Shown here piece after piece: positions 26,474 to 35,656 of a DNA stretch of 37,113 bases (its first letter is position 1; every line of letters begins with the position of its first letter). The translations under genes and the position numbers were made by a program. The DNA comes from an uncultured Pseudomonadales bacterium (GTDB taxonomy: Bacteria > Pseudomonadota > Gammaproteobacteria > Pseudomonadales > Cellvibrionaceae). The DNA lies in the NCBI GenBank assembly GCA_947494095.1, contig CANLTI010000047.1, positions 1 to 37,113 on the forward strand, written 5' to 3'. The notes below the pieces were generated by a model. The model had not been told where the DNA came from, did not search any database, and was given only the letters and a program-made list of their open reading frames with translations.

Positions 26474-26536
26474 AATTACGACCCCTCTGAATGGTTACAT
26501 TTAATATTTGGCTGGTTATTGAGTTATGCAAAGTGG

Positions 26537-28147
26537 TTATAAACGTGTCATACGTTGCAATTTATTAAAGCGCTCATACTGAGTATCCTGTGGCTTTATT
26601 TGTGCGCGAATACTACTCAGTTGCTCATCAATGGTTTGCGCTAAGTCGCCTGCATCACCCCGATTATGCTTGCTGATATAAGCCTGGCAAATATTCATTT
26701 GTAAGCCTAAGTGCCGAGGAAATAATACCTGAGCGCGCTGAAAGCATAATATGGCCTCGTCGAACTCCTGCTTGCCATAAAGCGCGATACCCTCTTTGTT
26801 GGCTTCGGCTAAGAGGCGTTTGTTGGCTTTGCTTTGAGGCTCGTCCATCACCTTGTCGAGCTGCGCGAGTGCGACCTCGTCGCTGGCATATTGCTCGGCA
26901 AGCTCTTGTGTGAGCGCTTTGGCTTGAGCGTCTTTTTTGAGTGTGCGCATAGCCTTGATGTGATCGACATCTATTTTTACATCGCTTTTTTCGCGACCTT
27001 GATAACGGGACTCGGCTTTATTGATTGTTTTTTCGCCATCGAGGTGTTGGAGGCTTAAATGTTGTAGGCGCCCTTGTACAAACTGCATACGTAGCAGGTC
27101 GTCGGCGCTCACATGAAAAAAATCAGTGGCAGCCTTAAGGGCTTTGAGTGCCTCTTGGGGGAGTAAATCTTTTTTGGCGAGTAGTGCTTTTGGGGCATCG
27201 GCAGTATTAATGCCTAATCGATAGGCATCTTGCCACTCGCCGTGGCAGCTGTGCATGCCTAAGCGAACGCATTCGCGTAGGGCCTCAATGGCTGTGCCAA
27301 TATCGCCGTTTTCTTCGGCGATATTAGCGAGGTTCTTTTGCCTAAGAATAGACAGCGGTGAGGCTTTTACCGCAGAGGCAATGGCCTTTTGTAAATTGGC
27401 GTAATCTTTTTGTTGGTGGTAAATACTCGCCAGCCCATCATAGGCGGCCAAGCACAGAGGGTTATCTTGTAATATGCCATGAAAAGCTTCGCACGCTTGG
27501 GCCAAAAATGCCTTGCTCATAAAAGTCTGAGCTTGGCCTAGGCGTGCCCACTCCACCGGTTTTTCTTCGAGAATACATTGAAAGTAGGTGTCGGCTTCAT
27601 CGAGCCTATCGGCTTGCAGCAATACATCGCCGAGTAGTTTTTTGGCTTGGTTGGCCAGGCGTTGTTCGGGGCGGCACAGACGCTCGAGTAAGGCGATCGC
27701 AAGTTCGGTGTTGTTTTGTTCGAGGGCAGCGGTGACCGGTTTGAATGTGTGTTGTGATTTGATTGCGCGTATTAGTCTACGCTCTAAAACAACAGCATTA
27801 ATGGGTTTGGTAAGGTAGTCATCAGCGGCATATTCGCTGCTGGCCAGTACCGCCTGACGCGAGGTATCGGCAGTGAGCATCATAAATAATGTATCTTTTG
27901 TAATGAGCTTAAAATGCCTAAGTGCCTCTAAAAGCTGCTGCCCATTTTTGCCTTTGCCTAAATTAAAATCGCATAAAATTACATCGTAATGATGGCTTCT
28001 GCAGCTATCGAGCGCTTGATTGCCGTTTTGAGCGACATCGATATCGTTAACACCAAAAGAGTTCAGCATGCTACCAACAGCCGAGCGGAAGAAACTTGAG
28101 TCTTCAACAACCAAAAAGCGAAGTTTTTGTTCTGCTAGTGGTAGCAC
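26537..28147 (-). CDS. Response regulator with TPR-rich C-terminal region
   Basis: The 536-residue protein starts with a receiver domain. The acidic pocket is E15-D16, the phosphorylation site is D60 (VILCDFNLG), and the signalling lysine is in YLTKPIN near residue 112. The rest is helical with tetratricopeptide-like repeats, such as AFHGILQDNPLCLAAYDGLA and IALYGKQEFDEAILCFQRA, and no DNA-binding or enzymatic output domain. Output is probably by protein-protein contact. The start is a GTG with a strong AGGAG site 5 bases before it. No histidine kinase is adjacent, so it is an orphan regulator in this window. Confidence 0.88.
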   Translation of the reverse strand: MLPLAEQKLRFLVVEDSSFFRSAVGSMLNSFGVNDIDVAQNGNQALDSCRSHHYDVILCDFNLGKGKNGQQLLEALRHFKLITKDTLFMMLTADTSRQAVLASSEYAADDYLTKPINAVVLERRLIRAIKSQHTFKPVTAALEQNNTELAIALLERLCRPEQRLANQAKKLLGDVLLQADRLDEADTYFQCILEEKPVEWARLGQAQTFMSKAFLAQACEAFHGILQDNPLCLAAYDGLASIYHQQKDYANLQKAIASAVKASPLSILRQKNLANIAEENGDIGTAIEALRECVRLGMHSCHGEWQDAYRLGINTADAPKALLAKKDLLPQEALKALKAATDFFHVSADDLLRMQFVQGRLQHLSLQHLDGEKTINKAESRYQGREKSDVKIDVDHIKAMRTLKKDAQAKALTQELAEQYASDEVALAQLDKVMDEPQSKANKRLLAEANKEGIALYGKQEFDEAILCFQRAQVLFPRHLGLQMNICQAYISKHNRGDAGDLAQTIDEQLSSIRAQIKPQDTQYERFNKLQRMTRL

Positions 28148-28175
28148 TCGCGCTCCTCAAATAGTGCAATATCCC

Positions 28176-28196
28176 GAAGGGTGAAGGGTGAAGGGC
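28176..28196. repeat. 7-bp tandem repeat
   Basis: Three units of GAAGGGT/C lie 29 bases upstream of the response regulator start, inside its probable 5' region. Confidence 0.7.
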
Positions 28197-28299
28197 TTAG
28201 GTATTGGGGCACTGCGCCAAAAGTGTGGTTGTATACTGGTTTTACATGACTGGGCCTTGCCAAGGGCATAAGCTCCACGCGCGCTGGCCTTTGCGGACT

Positions 28300-28343
28300 A
28301 TGCTTTAAATATGCCTTAAATACGCCTTAAATACGCCTTAAAT
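28300..28343. repeat. 11-bp tandem repeat
   Basis: Four units of ATGCCTTAAAT (variants ATGCTTTAAAT and ACGCCTTAAAT) run in tandem in the 541-base gap between the divergent response regulator and trhO. A further GGGCTA repeat (three units) lies at 28415-28432. Apart from these and a TATAAT at 28520-28525, which may serve trhO, I see nothing in this gap. Confidence 0.8.
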
Positions 28344-28688
28344 AAGTGTGGTTGAAATTAGAGCAAAGAGCCGGGCGGAGGCGATTGCTGGTTATTTTGT
28401 TGGGTTGAGGGGCAGGGCTAGGGCTAGGGCTAGGGAGCTACGCATGAGCTTTTTAGTGGCGTTACCTTTGAATCGTAATGTTTTTTGATGAGCGATACAG
28501 TTTTGCATGAGGTATTGGGTATAATACTCTTGTATTTTGTGCGGGTATTGTGTTGTTTTTAAACGCTATTGCTCAATGCCAGCGAGCTATTGGTTCTGTA
28601 TGGTGCTCGGTCCCGTTATGATACGCAGTATAAAAGCGTTTTTAAGTGTGTTGTAAACACCGTCAAGTTGTAAAACAAGAGGTTTTAA

Positions 28689-29687
28689 ATGAGTGCTACT
28701 GAGCGTGATAGCCAAGCAGGTAATAAAATTGTCGTGGCCGCCATGTATAAATTTGTGAGTCTGCCAGAGTTTGAGCAGTTGCGTGAACCCATCTTAGACT
28801 TTTGCCTAGCGCAAGAGATTAAAGGTACGCTGCTACTAGCGCATGAAGGTATCAACGGCACGGTATCGGGTAGCCGTGAGGCTATTGACGGGCTTTTGGC
28901 GTTTTTACGAGATAAGCCGTGTTTTGCTGGTATTGAGCATAAAGAGTCATACGAGCAAGAGCAGCCGTTTTACCGCATGAAGGTAAAGCTCAAAAAAGAA
29001 ATAGTCACGATGGGGGTGGAAGATATTGACCCCAATCAGACTGTAGGGACCTACCTTGACCCTGTACAGTGGAACAAGATGATTAGCGACCCAGAGGTGG
29101 TGGTCGTTGATACGCGTAACTACTACGAGTACAACATTGGCACTTTTAAAGGTGCGGTTAACCCCGAAACCACCACTTTTAGGCAGTTTCCCGATTATGT
29201 TGAGCAAAACCTCGACCCGCAAAAGCATAAAAAAGTGGCCATGTTTTGCACCGGCGGCATTCGCTGTGAAAAGTCTACGGCGTATATGAAGCAACAAGGC
29301 TTTGACGAGGTGTATCACCTTAAGGGCGGTATTTTGAAGTACCTCGAAACCATGCCCAAAGAAGACACCCTATGGGAAGGTGAATGTTTTGTTTTTGATA
29401 ATCGCGTTGCTGTTGACCATGATTTAAACAAAGGCACCTATGACCAGTGCCACGGTTGCCGCCACCCCATTACAGAAGAAGACAAGCTATCGCCCAAGTA
29501 CCTTAAAGGCGTGACGTGCCCTTTGTGCTTTGATGATCAAACCGACGAGCAGCGCGCGCGCTTTGCTGAGCGCCAAAAGCAAATTGATCTGGCTAAGTTG
29601 CGCAATCAAGCTCATATTGGCGCTCACCCTCCTGAGCGCCAAAAAAGCAGCATCAAAAGCGAACTCGGCCAAGACCCTGATGCGTAG
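28689..29687 (+). CDS. trhO: tRNA uridine(34) hydroxylase TrhO (rhodanese family)
   Basis: TrhO (formerly YceA) hydroxylates U34 of certain tRNAs in an oxygen-dependent step toward cmo5U and mo5U. The 332-residue protein has the N-terminal acylphosphatase-like domain ([16 protein letters not shown]), a rhodanese domain with the active-site cysteine in [12 protein letters not shown], and a C-terminal cysteine cluster (CHGCRHPI and CPLC) that may bind zinc. Length fits the longer class of this family. A ribosome site AGAGG is 7 bases before the ATG. Confidence 0.95.
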   Translation: MSATERDSQAGNKIVVAAMYKFVSLPEFEQLREPILDFCLAQEIKGTLLLAHEGINGTVSGSREAIDGLLAFLRDKPCFAGIEHKESYEQEQPFYRMKVKLKKEIVTMGVEDIDPNQTVGTYLDPVQWNKMISDPEVVVVDTRNYYEYNIGTFKGAVNPETTTFRQFPDYVEQNLDPQKHKKVAMFCTGGIRCEKSTAYMKQQGFDEVYHLKGGILKYLETMPKEDTLWEGECFVFDNRVAVDHDLNKGTYDQCHGCRHPITEEDKLSPKYLKGVTCPLCFDDQTDEQRARFAERQKQIDLAKLRNQAHIGAHPPERQKSSIKSELGQDPDA

Positions 29688-29694
29688 TGCTAAT

Positions 29695-29736
29695 CCCGGC
29701 GCTTAAATGCCCAGAAAATAATCCATCAGTACCCTG
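29695..29736. repeat. Inverted partial copy of the 26326-26473 element
   Basis: These 42 bases are the reverse complement of 26324-26365 with three mismatches. They begin 7 bases after the trhO stop. Only one end of the element is present, so it is a truncated or half copy. Confidence 0.85.
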
Positions 29737-29748
29737 TTAAGAAGTTTT

Positions 29749-29888
29749 TTGGGTTCGGCTAACTTGGGTTCGGCTAATATGGTTACAGTGTAAATAGCCT
29801 AGGTGAAATCAGCTTTATACCGGGTCCAGAGGCGCACTCTGTTGTTGCACTTTTGTTATTACACTTTTGTTATTACACTTTTGTTGAT
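29749..29888. repeat. Short tandem repeats upstream of the propeller lipoprotein gene
   Basis: Two tandem arrays lie here: TTGGGTTCGGCTAAC twice at 29749-29778 (15-bp period), and CACTTTTGTTATTA about three times at 29848-29888 (14-bp period). The 29688-30152 gap also holds a possible extended -10, TGC-TATACT, at 30011-30019, and otherwise nothing I can support. Confidence 0.8.
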
Positions 29889-30152
29889 ACGCCTATTAAT
29901 GCATTCGTCTATTAGTACTATTGGCACGCTAAGGCTTGGCATTAATGTACCACGCCACACATAAAAAACTTAACGTGACGCCCCAAAACACTCTATAAGA
30001 TAAAACCCTTTGCTATACTTGGCCGCTTGGAAAGGAGGGGCAGGGGTTTAACGCGTTTTTGTACGTTGTGGGTCTTTATAAGGGGTTTTACGCCTTTAGT
30101 TTTATTGTTTTCTCCAGCAATTATTTATACTTTTGATGGAGAAAGCAGCCGT

Positions 30153-33100
30153 ATGGCTTTTCGTGTAGATCAACAAAATGTGTTGTTAAAGCAAGGCTTA
30201 TTGGCCTTTAAAGCGCCGGCGGCTTTGGCGTCGATGGTTATTTTGGCGGCAAGTTTAAGTGCCTGCGGCAGTGGCGGCGGTAAAGGCGGCGCAGATGTGC
30301 AGCCTAGTAGCTCATCGGCGACGGTTGCTTCTAGTCCTGCTTCACAAGCGGCTTCTAGTGTTTCTTCACAAACGGTTTCGAGCGTTTCTTCACAAACGAC
30401 TTCTAGTGCATCGTTAACGTCTAGTGCTTTAAGTAGCTCGTCCAATTCTTCTGCGAGTGATACCGCTAGCTCTGTGGTTAGTAGCTCGTCGGTTGCGCCT
30501 GTTCCAACCCCCGATATTACCCCCGAAGCCTTTAGCTTTACCGCCCAAACCGGCGTCGCCAAAAACGCGATGATTACCTCGAATACCGTGACTATTACCG
30601 GTATTAACGATGCTGCGCCTGTCTCGGTTGAAAACGGCTTGTTTAGTATTGATGGCGGCGCGTTTCAACGTGCGGCGGGCACTATTAATAACGGCCAAAC
30701 TTTAACCGTGCAACTCACCGCGGGTGATTTTGAGCAACAAGCGGTGGCCAATATTACGGTGGGCGATACCACCGAAACCTTTAGCGCCACCACCGAAGCG
30801 CAAGATATTACGCCTGACGCCTTTAGTTTTACTCCGCTGGTTGATGTCACACCCAATACACAGGTTATATCTGAGTTAGTGATTATTGAAGGCATTAATG
30901 ATTTTGCGCCTATTAGTATTGATGAGGGTGAGTACCGAATTAATGGCGGTGAGTTTACGCAAGCGCAGGGGGTTATAGCCGCAGGGCAAACACTTGAGGT
31001 GCGCCATATGACGGCGATTGAGGTAAGCAGCCAAAAGCACTCGTCTTTAACTGTGGGTACAGAGGTTGTTGTTTTTACCAGTACCACATCGGCTAATTTT
31101 GTCAATAAGCCCCCACAATGGCTAACCGCCGCCTTAACCGCAAAGCAGGCCATTAGCACCACGGCCTATGACGCTCGTTCTGTGACCACGGCCGATGTGG
31201 ATGGTGATGGCGACTTAGATGTACTCTCGGCCTCAGTTAATGATGACAAAATTGCCTGGTACCAAAACGATGGCCACCAAGGCTTTACCGAGCAGGTGAT
31301 TAGCATCGTGGCCAGAGGGGCTTATTCAGTCACCACAGCCGATGTGGATGGCGATGGCGATATGGATGTGCTCTCGGCCTCACAATTTGATAACAAAATT
31401 GCGTGGTACCAAAATGATGGCAGCCAAGGCTTTACCGAGCAGGTGATTAGCGCCACGGCCAATTGGGCTCAGTCTGTAACCACAGCCGATGTGGATGGCG
31501 ATGGCGATTTAGATGTGCTCTCGGCCTCAGCTGATGATAACAAAATTGCGTGGTACCAAAACGATGGCAGCCAGGGCTTTACCGAGCAGGTGATTAGCAC
31601 CACGGCCGACTGGGCTACTTCTGTGACCACAGCCGATGTGGATGGCGATGGCGATTTGGATGTGCTCTCGGCTTCACGCGATGATCACAAAATTGCCTGG
31701 TACCAAAACGATGGCAATCAAGGCTTTACCGAGCAGGTGATTAGCACCAGGGCCAATGGGGCTCAGTTTGTGACCACAGCTGATGTGGATGGCGATGGCG
31801 ACTTAGATGTGCTCTCGGCCTCACAAAGTGATAACAAAATTGCGTGGTACCAAAACGATGGCAACCAAGGCTTTAGCGAGCAGGTGATTAGCACCACGGC
31901 CAATGAGGCTCAGTCTGTGACCACAGCCGATGTGGATGGTGATGGTGATGTAGATGTGCTCTCGGCCTCATACGATGGTAACAAAATTGCCTGGTACCAA
32001 AACGATGGCCACCAAGGCTTTAGCGAGCAGGTGATTAGCACCGCGGCCGATGGGGCTCGTTCTGTGGCGGTGGGGGATGTGGATGGCGATGGTATTTTAG
32101 AGGTGTTCTCGGCCTCTTATAATGATGACACGATTGCCTGGTACCGCTTACCCCGTACGGGGTTTAACGTGGCCTCTGGGGTGTTAAGTGTGGGTACTGT
32201 TGCGGCGACAGATGCCGACAATAACCCGCTGGCGTACAGTATTGACTCTGGCCCCGATGCCGCGCTGTTTAGCGTGAATAGCTTGGGTGAAATCAGCTTT
32301 ATCCTGCCCCCCGATGTAGCTAACCCCGCCGATAGCAATAGCGATAATGTGTATCTATTTAACGTGTTGGTGAACGATGGTTACAGCACCACTAGCCGTT
32401 TGGTTGAGGTGCGGGTGTACCGCGATGACGATGACGACGACGACGATGGCGTAGCCGATGATGACGATGCCTTTCCGCTGGACCCGAGCGAATCAATCGA
32501 TACCGATGGTGATGGCATTGGCAATAATGCCGATACCGATGATGATGGCGATGGCACAAGCGATACCAAAGATAATTCCCCGCTTGATGCTAATAATACC
32601 GCTAGCCCACAATGGCTAACCGCCGCCTTAACCGCAAAGCAGGCCATTAGCACCACGGCCGACTGGGCTACTTCTGTGACCACAGCCGATGTGGATGGTG
32701 ACGGCGATTTGGATGTGCTCTCGGCCTCACGCGATGATAACAAAATTGCCTGGTACCAAAACGATGGCCACCAAGGCTTTAGCGAGCAGGTGATTAGCAC
32801 CACGGCCGATGGCGCTCAGTCTGTGACCACAGCCGATGTGGATGGTGATGGCGATATGGATGTGCTCTCGGCCTCACTCCGTGATAACAAAATTGCCTGG
32901 TACCAAAACGATGGCCACCAAGGCTTTACCGAACAGGTGATTAGCACCGCGGCCAGAAGGGCTCAGTTTGTGACCACAGCCGATGTGGATGGTGATGGCG
33001 ATTTAGATGTGCTCTCGGCCTCACTGTTTGATGGCAAAATTGCCTGGTACCAAAACGATGGCAGCCAAGGCTTTACCGAACAGGTGATTAGCACCACGGC

Positions 33101-35414
33101 CAATGGGGCTTATTCTGTGACTACAGCCGATGTGGATGGCGATGGCGACTTGGATGTGCTCTCAGCCTCACGCGATGATCACAAAATTGCGTGGTACCAA
33201 AACGATGGCAACCAAGGCTTTACCGAGCAGGTGATTAGCACCGCGGCCAATTGGGCTCAGTCTGTAACCACAGCCGATGTGGATGGTGATGGCGATTTAG
33301 ATGTGCTCTCGGCCTCATTCCGTGATGGCAAAATTGCGTGGTACCTTAATGATGGCAACCAAGGCTTTAGCGAGCAGGTGATTAGCACCACGGCCGATGG
33401 GGCTCAGTCTGTGACCGCGGCCGATGTCGATGGCGATGGTGATTTAGATGTGCTCTCGGCCTCATTTAATGATGACAAAATTGCGTGGTACCTTAATGAT
33501 GGCCACCAAGGCTTTAGCGAGCAGGTGATTAGCACGACGGCCGATGGGGCTCGCTCTGTGGCGGTGGGGGATGTGGATGGCGATGATATTTTAGAGGTGT
33601 TCTCGGCCTCCGCTAATGATGACACGATTGCCTGGTACCGCTTACCCCGTACGGGGTTTAACGTGGTCTCTGGGGTGTTAAGTGTGGGTACTGTGGCGGC
33701 GACAGATGCCGACAATAACCCGCTGGCGTACAGTATTGGCTCTGGCCCCGATGCCGCGCTGTTTAGCGTGAATAGCTTGGGCGAAATCAGCTTTATCCTG
33801 CCCCCCGATGTAGCTAACCCCGCCGATAGAAATGGCGATAATGTGTATGTATTTAACGTATTGGTGAACGATGGTTACAGCACGACTAGTCGTTTGGTTG
33901 AGGTGCAGGTGTACCGCGATGACGACGATGACGACGACGATGGCGTAGCCGATGATGACGATGCCTTTCCGCTGGACCCCAGCGAATCAATCGATACCGA
34001 TGGTGATGGCATTGGCAATAATGCCGATACCGGTGATGATGGCGATGGCACAAACGATACCACTGATAATGCCCCGCTCGATGCAAACAGTGCCGCTAGC
34101 CCACAATGGCTAACCGCTGCCTTAACCGCAAAGCAGGCGATTAGCACCACGGCCGATGGGGCTCGTTCTGTGACCACGGCCGATGTGGATGGTGATGGCG
34201 ATTTAGATGTGCTCTCGGCCTCACTTAATGATTACAAAATTGCGTGGTACCAAAACGATGGCAACCAAGGCTTTACCGAACAGGTGATTAGCACCACGGC
34301 CTATGGGGCTTATTCTGTGACCACAGCCGATGTGGATGGTGATGGCGATTTAGATGTACTCTCGGCCTCACTCCGTGATGACAAAATTGCGTGGTACCAA
34401 AACGATGGCCACCAAGGCTTTACTGAGCAGGTGATTAGCACTGCGGCCAATGGGGCTACTTCTGTGACTACAGCCGATGTGGATGGCGATGGCGATGTAG
34501 ATGTGCTCTCGGCCTCAAGCAATGATAACAAAATTGTGTGGTACCAAAACGATGGCAGCCAAGGCTTTACCGAGCAGGTGATTAGCACCACGGCCGATGG
34601 GGCTACTTCTGTGACCACAGCCGATGTGGATGGTGATGGCGACTTAGATGTGCTCTCGGCCTCACGCGATGATAACAAAATTGCGTGGTACCAAAACGAT
34701 GGCAACCAAGGCTTTACCGAGCAGGTGATTAGCACTGCGGCCAATGGGGCTTATTCAGTGACCACGGCCGATGTGGATGGCGATGGCGATTTGGATGTGC
34801 TCTCGGCTTCAAGCGATGATGACAAAATTGCCTGGTACCAAAACGATGGCAACCAAGGCTTTAGCGAGCAGGTGATTAGCACCACGGCCAATGGGGCTCA
34901 GTCTGTGACCACAGCCGATGTGGATGGCGATGGCGATATAGATGTACTCTCGGCCTCAGAATTTGATGACAAAATTGCGTGGTACCTTAATGATGGCCAC
35001 CAAGGCTTTAGCGAGCAGGTGATTAGCACCACAGCCGATGGGGCTTACTCTGTGGCGGTGGGGGATGTGGATGGTGATGGTATTTTAGAGGTGTTCTCGG
35101 CCTCTTATCATGACGACACGATTGCCTGGTACCGCCTACCCCGTACGGGGTTTAGCGTGGTCTCTGGGGTGTTAAGTGTGGGTACTGTCGCGGCGATAGA
35201 TGCCGACAATAACCCGCTGGCGTACAGCATTGACTCTGGCCCCGATGCCGCGCTGTTTAGCGTGAATAGCTTGGGCGAAATCAGCTTTATACTACCCCCC
35301 GATGTAGCTAACCCTGCCGATAGCAATGGCAATAATGTGTATGTATTTAACGTATTGGTGAACGATGGTTACAGCGCCACTAGCCGCTTGATTGAGGTGA
35401 CTGTTACGCCTTAA
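30153..35414 (+). CDS. Surface lipoprotein with three seven-bladed FG-GAP/VCBS beta-propellers
   Basis: The protein has 1753 residues. ATG 30153 is preferred because it gives a lipoprotein signal with lipobox LSAC (Cys38) and has a GGAG site upstream. A serine-rich linker follows, then two Ig-like repeats of about 90 residues (AFSFT, GINDxAPxS and GG motifs). Next come three modules starting at 31113, 32607 and 34101, each with seven blades. A blade reads SVTTADVDGDGDLDVLSAS-xxDxKIAWYQNDG-xQGF-EQVIS-TTAxxAx, with the calcium-binding DVDGDGDLD of FG-GAP/VCBS repeats. The N-terminal TAKQAISTTA of each module mimics the last strand of a blade, and the seventh repeat lacks it, so the ring closes as seven blades. 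Each propeller is followed by a cadherin-like domain. Modules 1 and 2 then have an Asp-rich calcium-binding TSP3-like stretch. It probably faces outward and binds a ligand; none is known. Confidence 0.9.
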   Translation: MAFRVDQQNVLLKQGLLAFKAPAALASMVILAASLSACGSGGGKGGADVQPSSSSATVASSPASQAASSVSSQTVSSVSSQTTSSASLTSSALSSSSNSSASDTASSVVSSSSVAPVPTPDITPEAFSFTAQTGVAKNAMITSNTVTITGINDAAPVSVENGLFSIDGGAFQRAAGTINNGQTLTVQLTAGDFEQQAVANITVGDTTETFSATTEAQDITPDAFSFTPLVDVTPNTQVISELVIIEGINDFAPISIDEGEYRINGGEFTQAQGVIAAGQTLEVRHMTAIEVSSQKHSSLTVGTEVVVFTSTTSANFVNKPPQWLTAALTAKQAISTTAYDARSVTTADVDGDGDLDVLSASVNDDKIAWYQNDGHQGFTEQVISIVARGAYSVTTADVDGDGDMDVLSASQFDNKIAWYQNDGSQGFTEQVISATANWAQSVTTADVDGDGDLDVLSASADDNKIAWYQNDGSQGFTEQVISTTADWATSVTTADVDGDGDLDVLSASRDDHKIAWYQNDGNQGFTEQVISTRANGAQFVTTADVDGDGDLDVLSASQSDNKIAWYQNDGNQGFSEQVISTTANEAQSVTTADVDGDGDVDVLSASYDGNKIAWYQNDGHQGFSEQVISTAADGARSVAVGDVDGDGILEVFSASYNDDTIAWYRLPRTGFNVASGVLSVGTVAATDADNNPLAYSIDSGPDAALFSVNSLGEISFILPPDVANPADSNSDNVYLFNVLVNDGYSTTSRLVEVRVYRDDDDDDDDGVADDDDAFPLDPSESIDTDGDGIGNNADTDDDGDGTSDTKDNSPLDANNTASPQWLTAALTAKQAISTTADWATSVTTADVDGDGDLDVLSASRDDNKIAWYQNDGHQGFSEQVISTTADGAQSVTTADVDGDGDMDVLSASLRDNKIAWYQNDGHQGFTEQVISTAARRAQFVTTADVDGDGDLDVLSASLFDGKIAWYQNDGSQGFTEQVISTTANGAYSVTTADVDGDGDLDVLSASRDDHKIAWYQNDGNQGFTEQVISTAANWAQSVTTADVDGDGDLDVLSASFRDGKIAWYLNDGNQGFSEQVISTTADGAQSVTAADVDGDGDLDVLSASFNDDKIAWYLNDGHQGFSEQVISTTADGARSVAVGDVDGDDILEVFSASANDDTIAWYRLPRTGFNVVSGVLSVGTVAATDADNNPLAYSIGSGPDAALFSVNSLGEISFILPPDVANPADRNGDNVYVFNVLVNDGYSTTSRLVEVQVYRDDDDDDDDGVADDDDAFPLDPSESIDTDGDGIGNNADTGDDGDGTNDTTDNAPLDANSAASPQWLTAALTAKQAISTTADGARSVTTADVDGDGDLDVLSASLNDYKIAWYQNDGNQGFTEQVISTTAYGAYSVTTADVDGDGDLDVLSASLRDDKIAWYQNDGHQGFTEQVISTAANGATSVTTADVDGDGDVDVLSASSNDNKIVWYQNDGSQGFTEQVISTTADGATSVTTADVDGDGDLDVLSASRDDNKIAWYQNDGNQGFTEQVISTAANGAYSVTTADVDGDGDLDVLSASSDDDKIAWYQNDGNQGFSEQVISTTANGAQSVTTADVDGDGDIDVLSASEFDDKIAWYLNDGHQGFSEQVISTTADGAYSVAVGDVDGDGILEVFSASYHDDTIAWYRLPRTGFSVVSGVLSVGTVAAIDADNNPLAYSIDSGPDAALFSVNSLGEISFILPPDVANPADSNGNNVYVFNVLVNDGYSATSRLIEVTVTP
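31113..35414 (+). repeat. Three 1494-bp modules built of 147-bp blade repeats
   Basis: Module starts at 31113, 32607 and 34101 are exactly 1494 bases apart. Within modules the blade period is 147 bases: the GAT of GATGTGGATG occurs at 31194, 31341, 31488 and 31635. Sequence is nearly identical except at a few codons. The third module stops after its cadherin-like domain and lacks the Asp-rich tail. Confidence 0.95.
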
Positions 35415-35480
35415 TACCGTTACGCCTGATCGCAATGGCGTACAGTGCATGCACATATTTATTTGTGTGTCGCTAGAGTC

Positions 35481-35517
35481 GGTAATACCGTATTGGCATG
35501 GCTTATACGGTATTACC
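35481..35517. other. 13-bp perfect hairpin
   Basis: GGTAATACCGTAT and ATACGGTATTACC flank an 11-base loop, 66 bases after the lipoprotein stop. There is no U-tract. Confidence 0.75.
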
Positions 35518-35562
35518 TAAAGTGGTGAGCGAGTGTAGTGGCAAACTACTGGCTGCTTTTGC

Positions 35563-35599
35563 GTCACGACTGCCTCAGTCGGCTTGAGGCAGTCGTGAC
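35563..35599. other. 15-bp perfect hairpin between convergent genes
   Basis: GTCACGACTGCCTCA and TGAGGCAGTCGTGAC flank the loop GTCGGCT. Only TTT follows on the plus strand, so it is a poor intrinsic terminator, but with the previous hairpin it may protect or end both convergent transcripts. Confidence 0.75.
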
Positions 35600-35656
35600 T
35601 TTGAGCGGATTTTAAAAAACGGCTATGTATAAATAGGTGCTCATGGGTCAGTATGT

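Noticed and set aside
26301..26531. 76-residue minus-strand frame in the 26.3-26.5 kb gap
   Set aside because: It coincides with the 148-bp inverted-repeat element, so it is more likely non-coding.
29749..29888. Possible CRISPR or iteron array
   Set aside because: Units of 14-15 bases are contiguous without unique spacers and lack neighbouring cas or rep genes.
30027..30152. Upstream TTG start giving a 1795-residue lipoprotein
   Set aside because: It would place an extra hydrophobic stretch before the lipoprotein signal; ATG 30153 gives a normal signal with Cys38.
34310..34744. Long minus-strand frames across the propeller gene
   Set aside because: They are shadows of the 147-bp repeats, which keep all frames open by their periodic composition.
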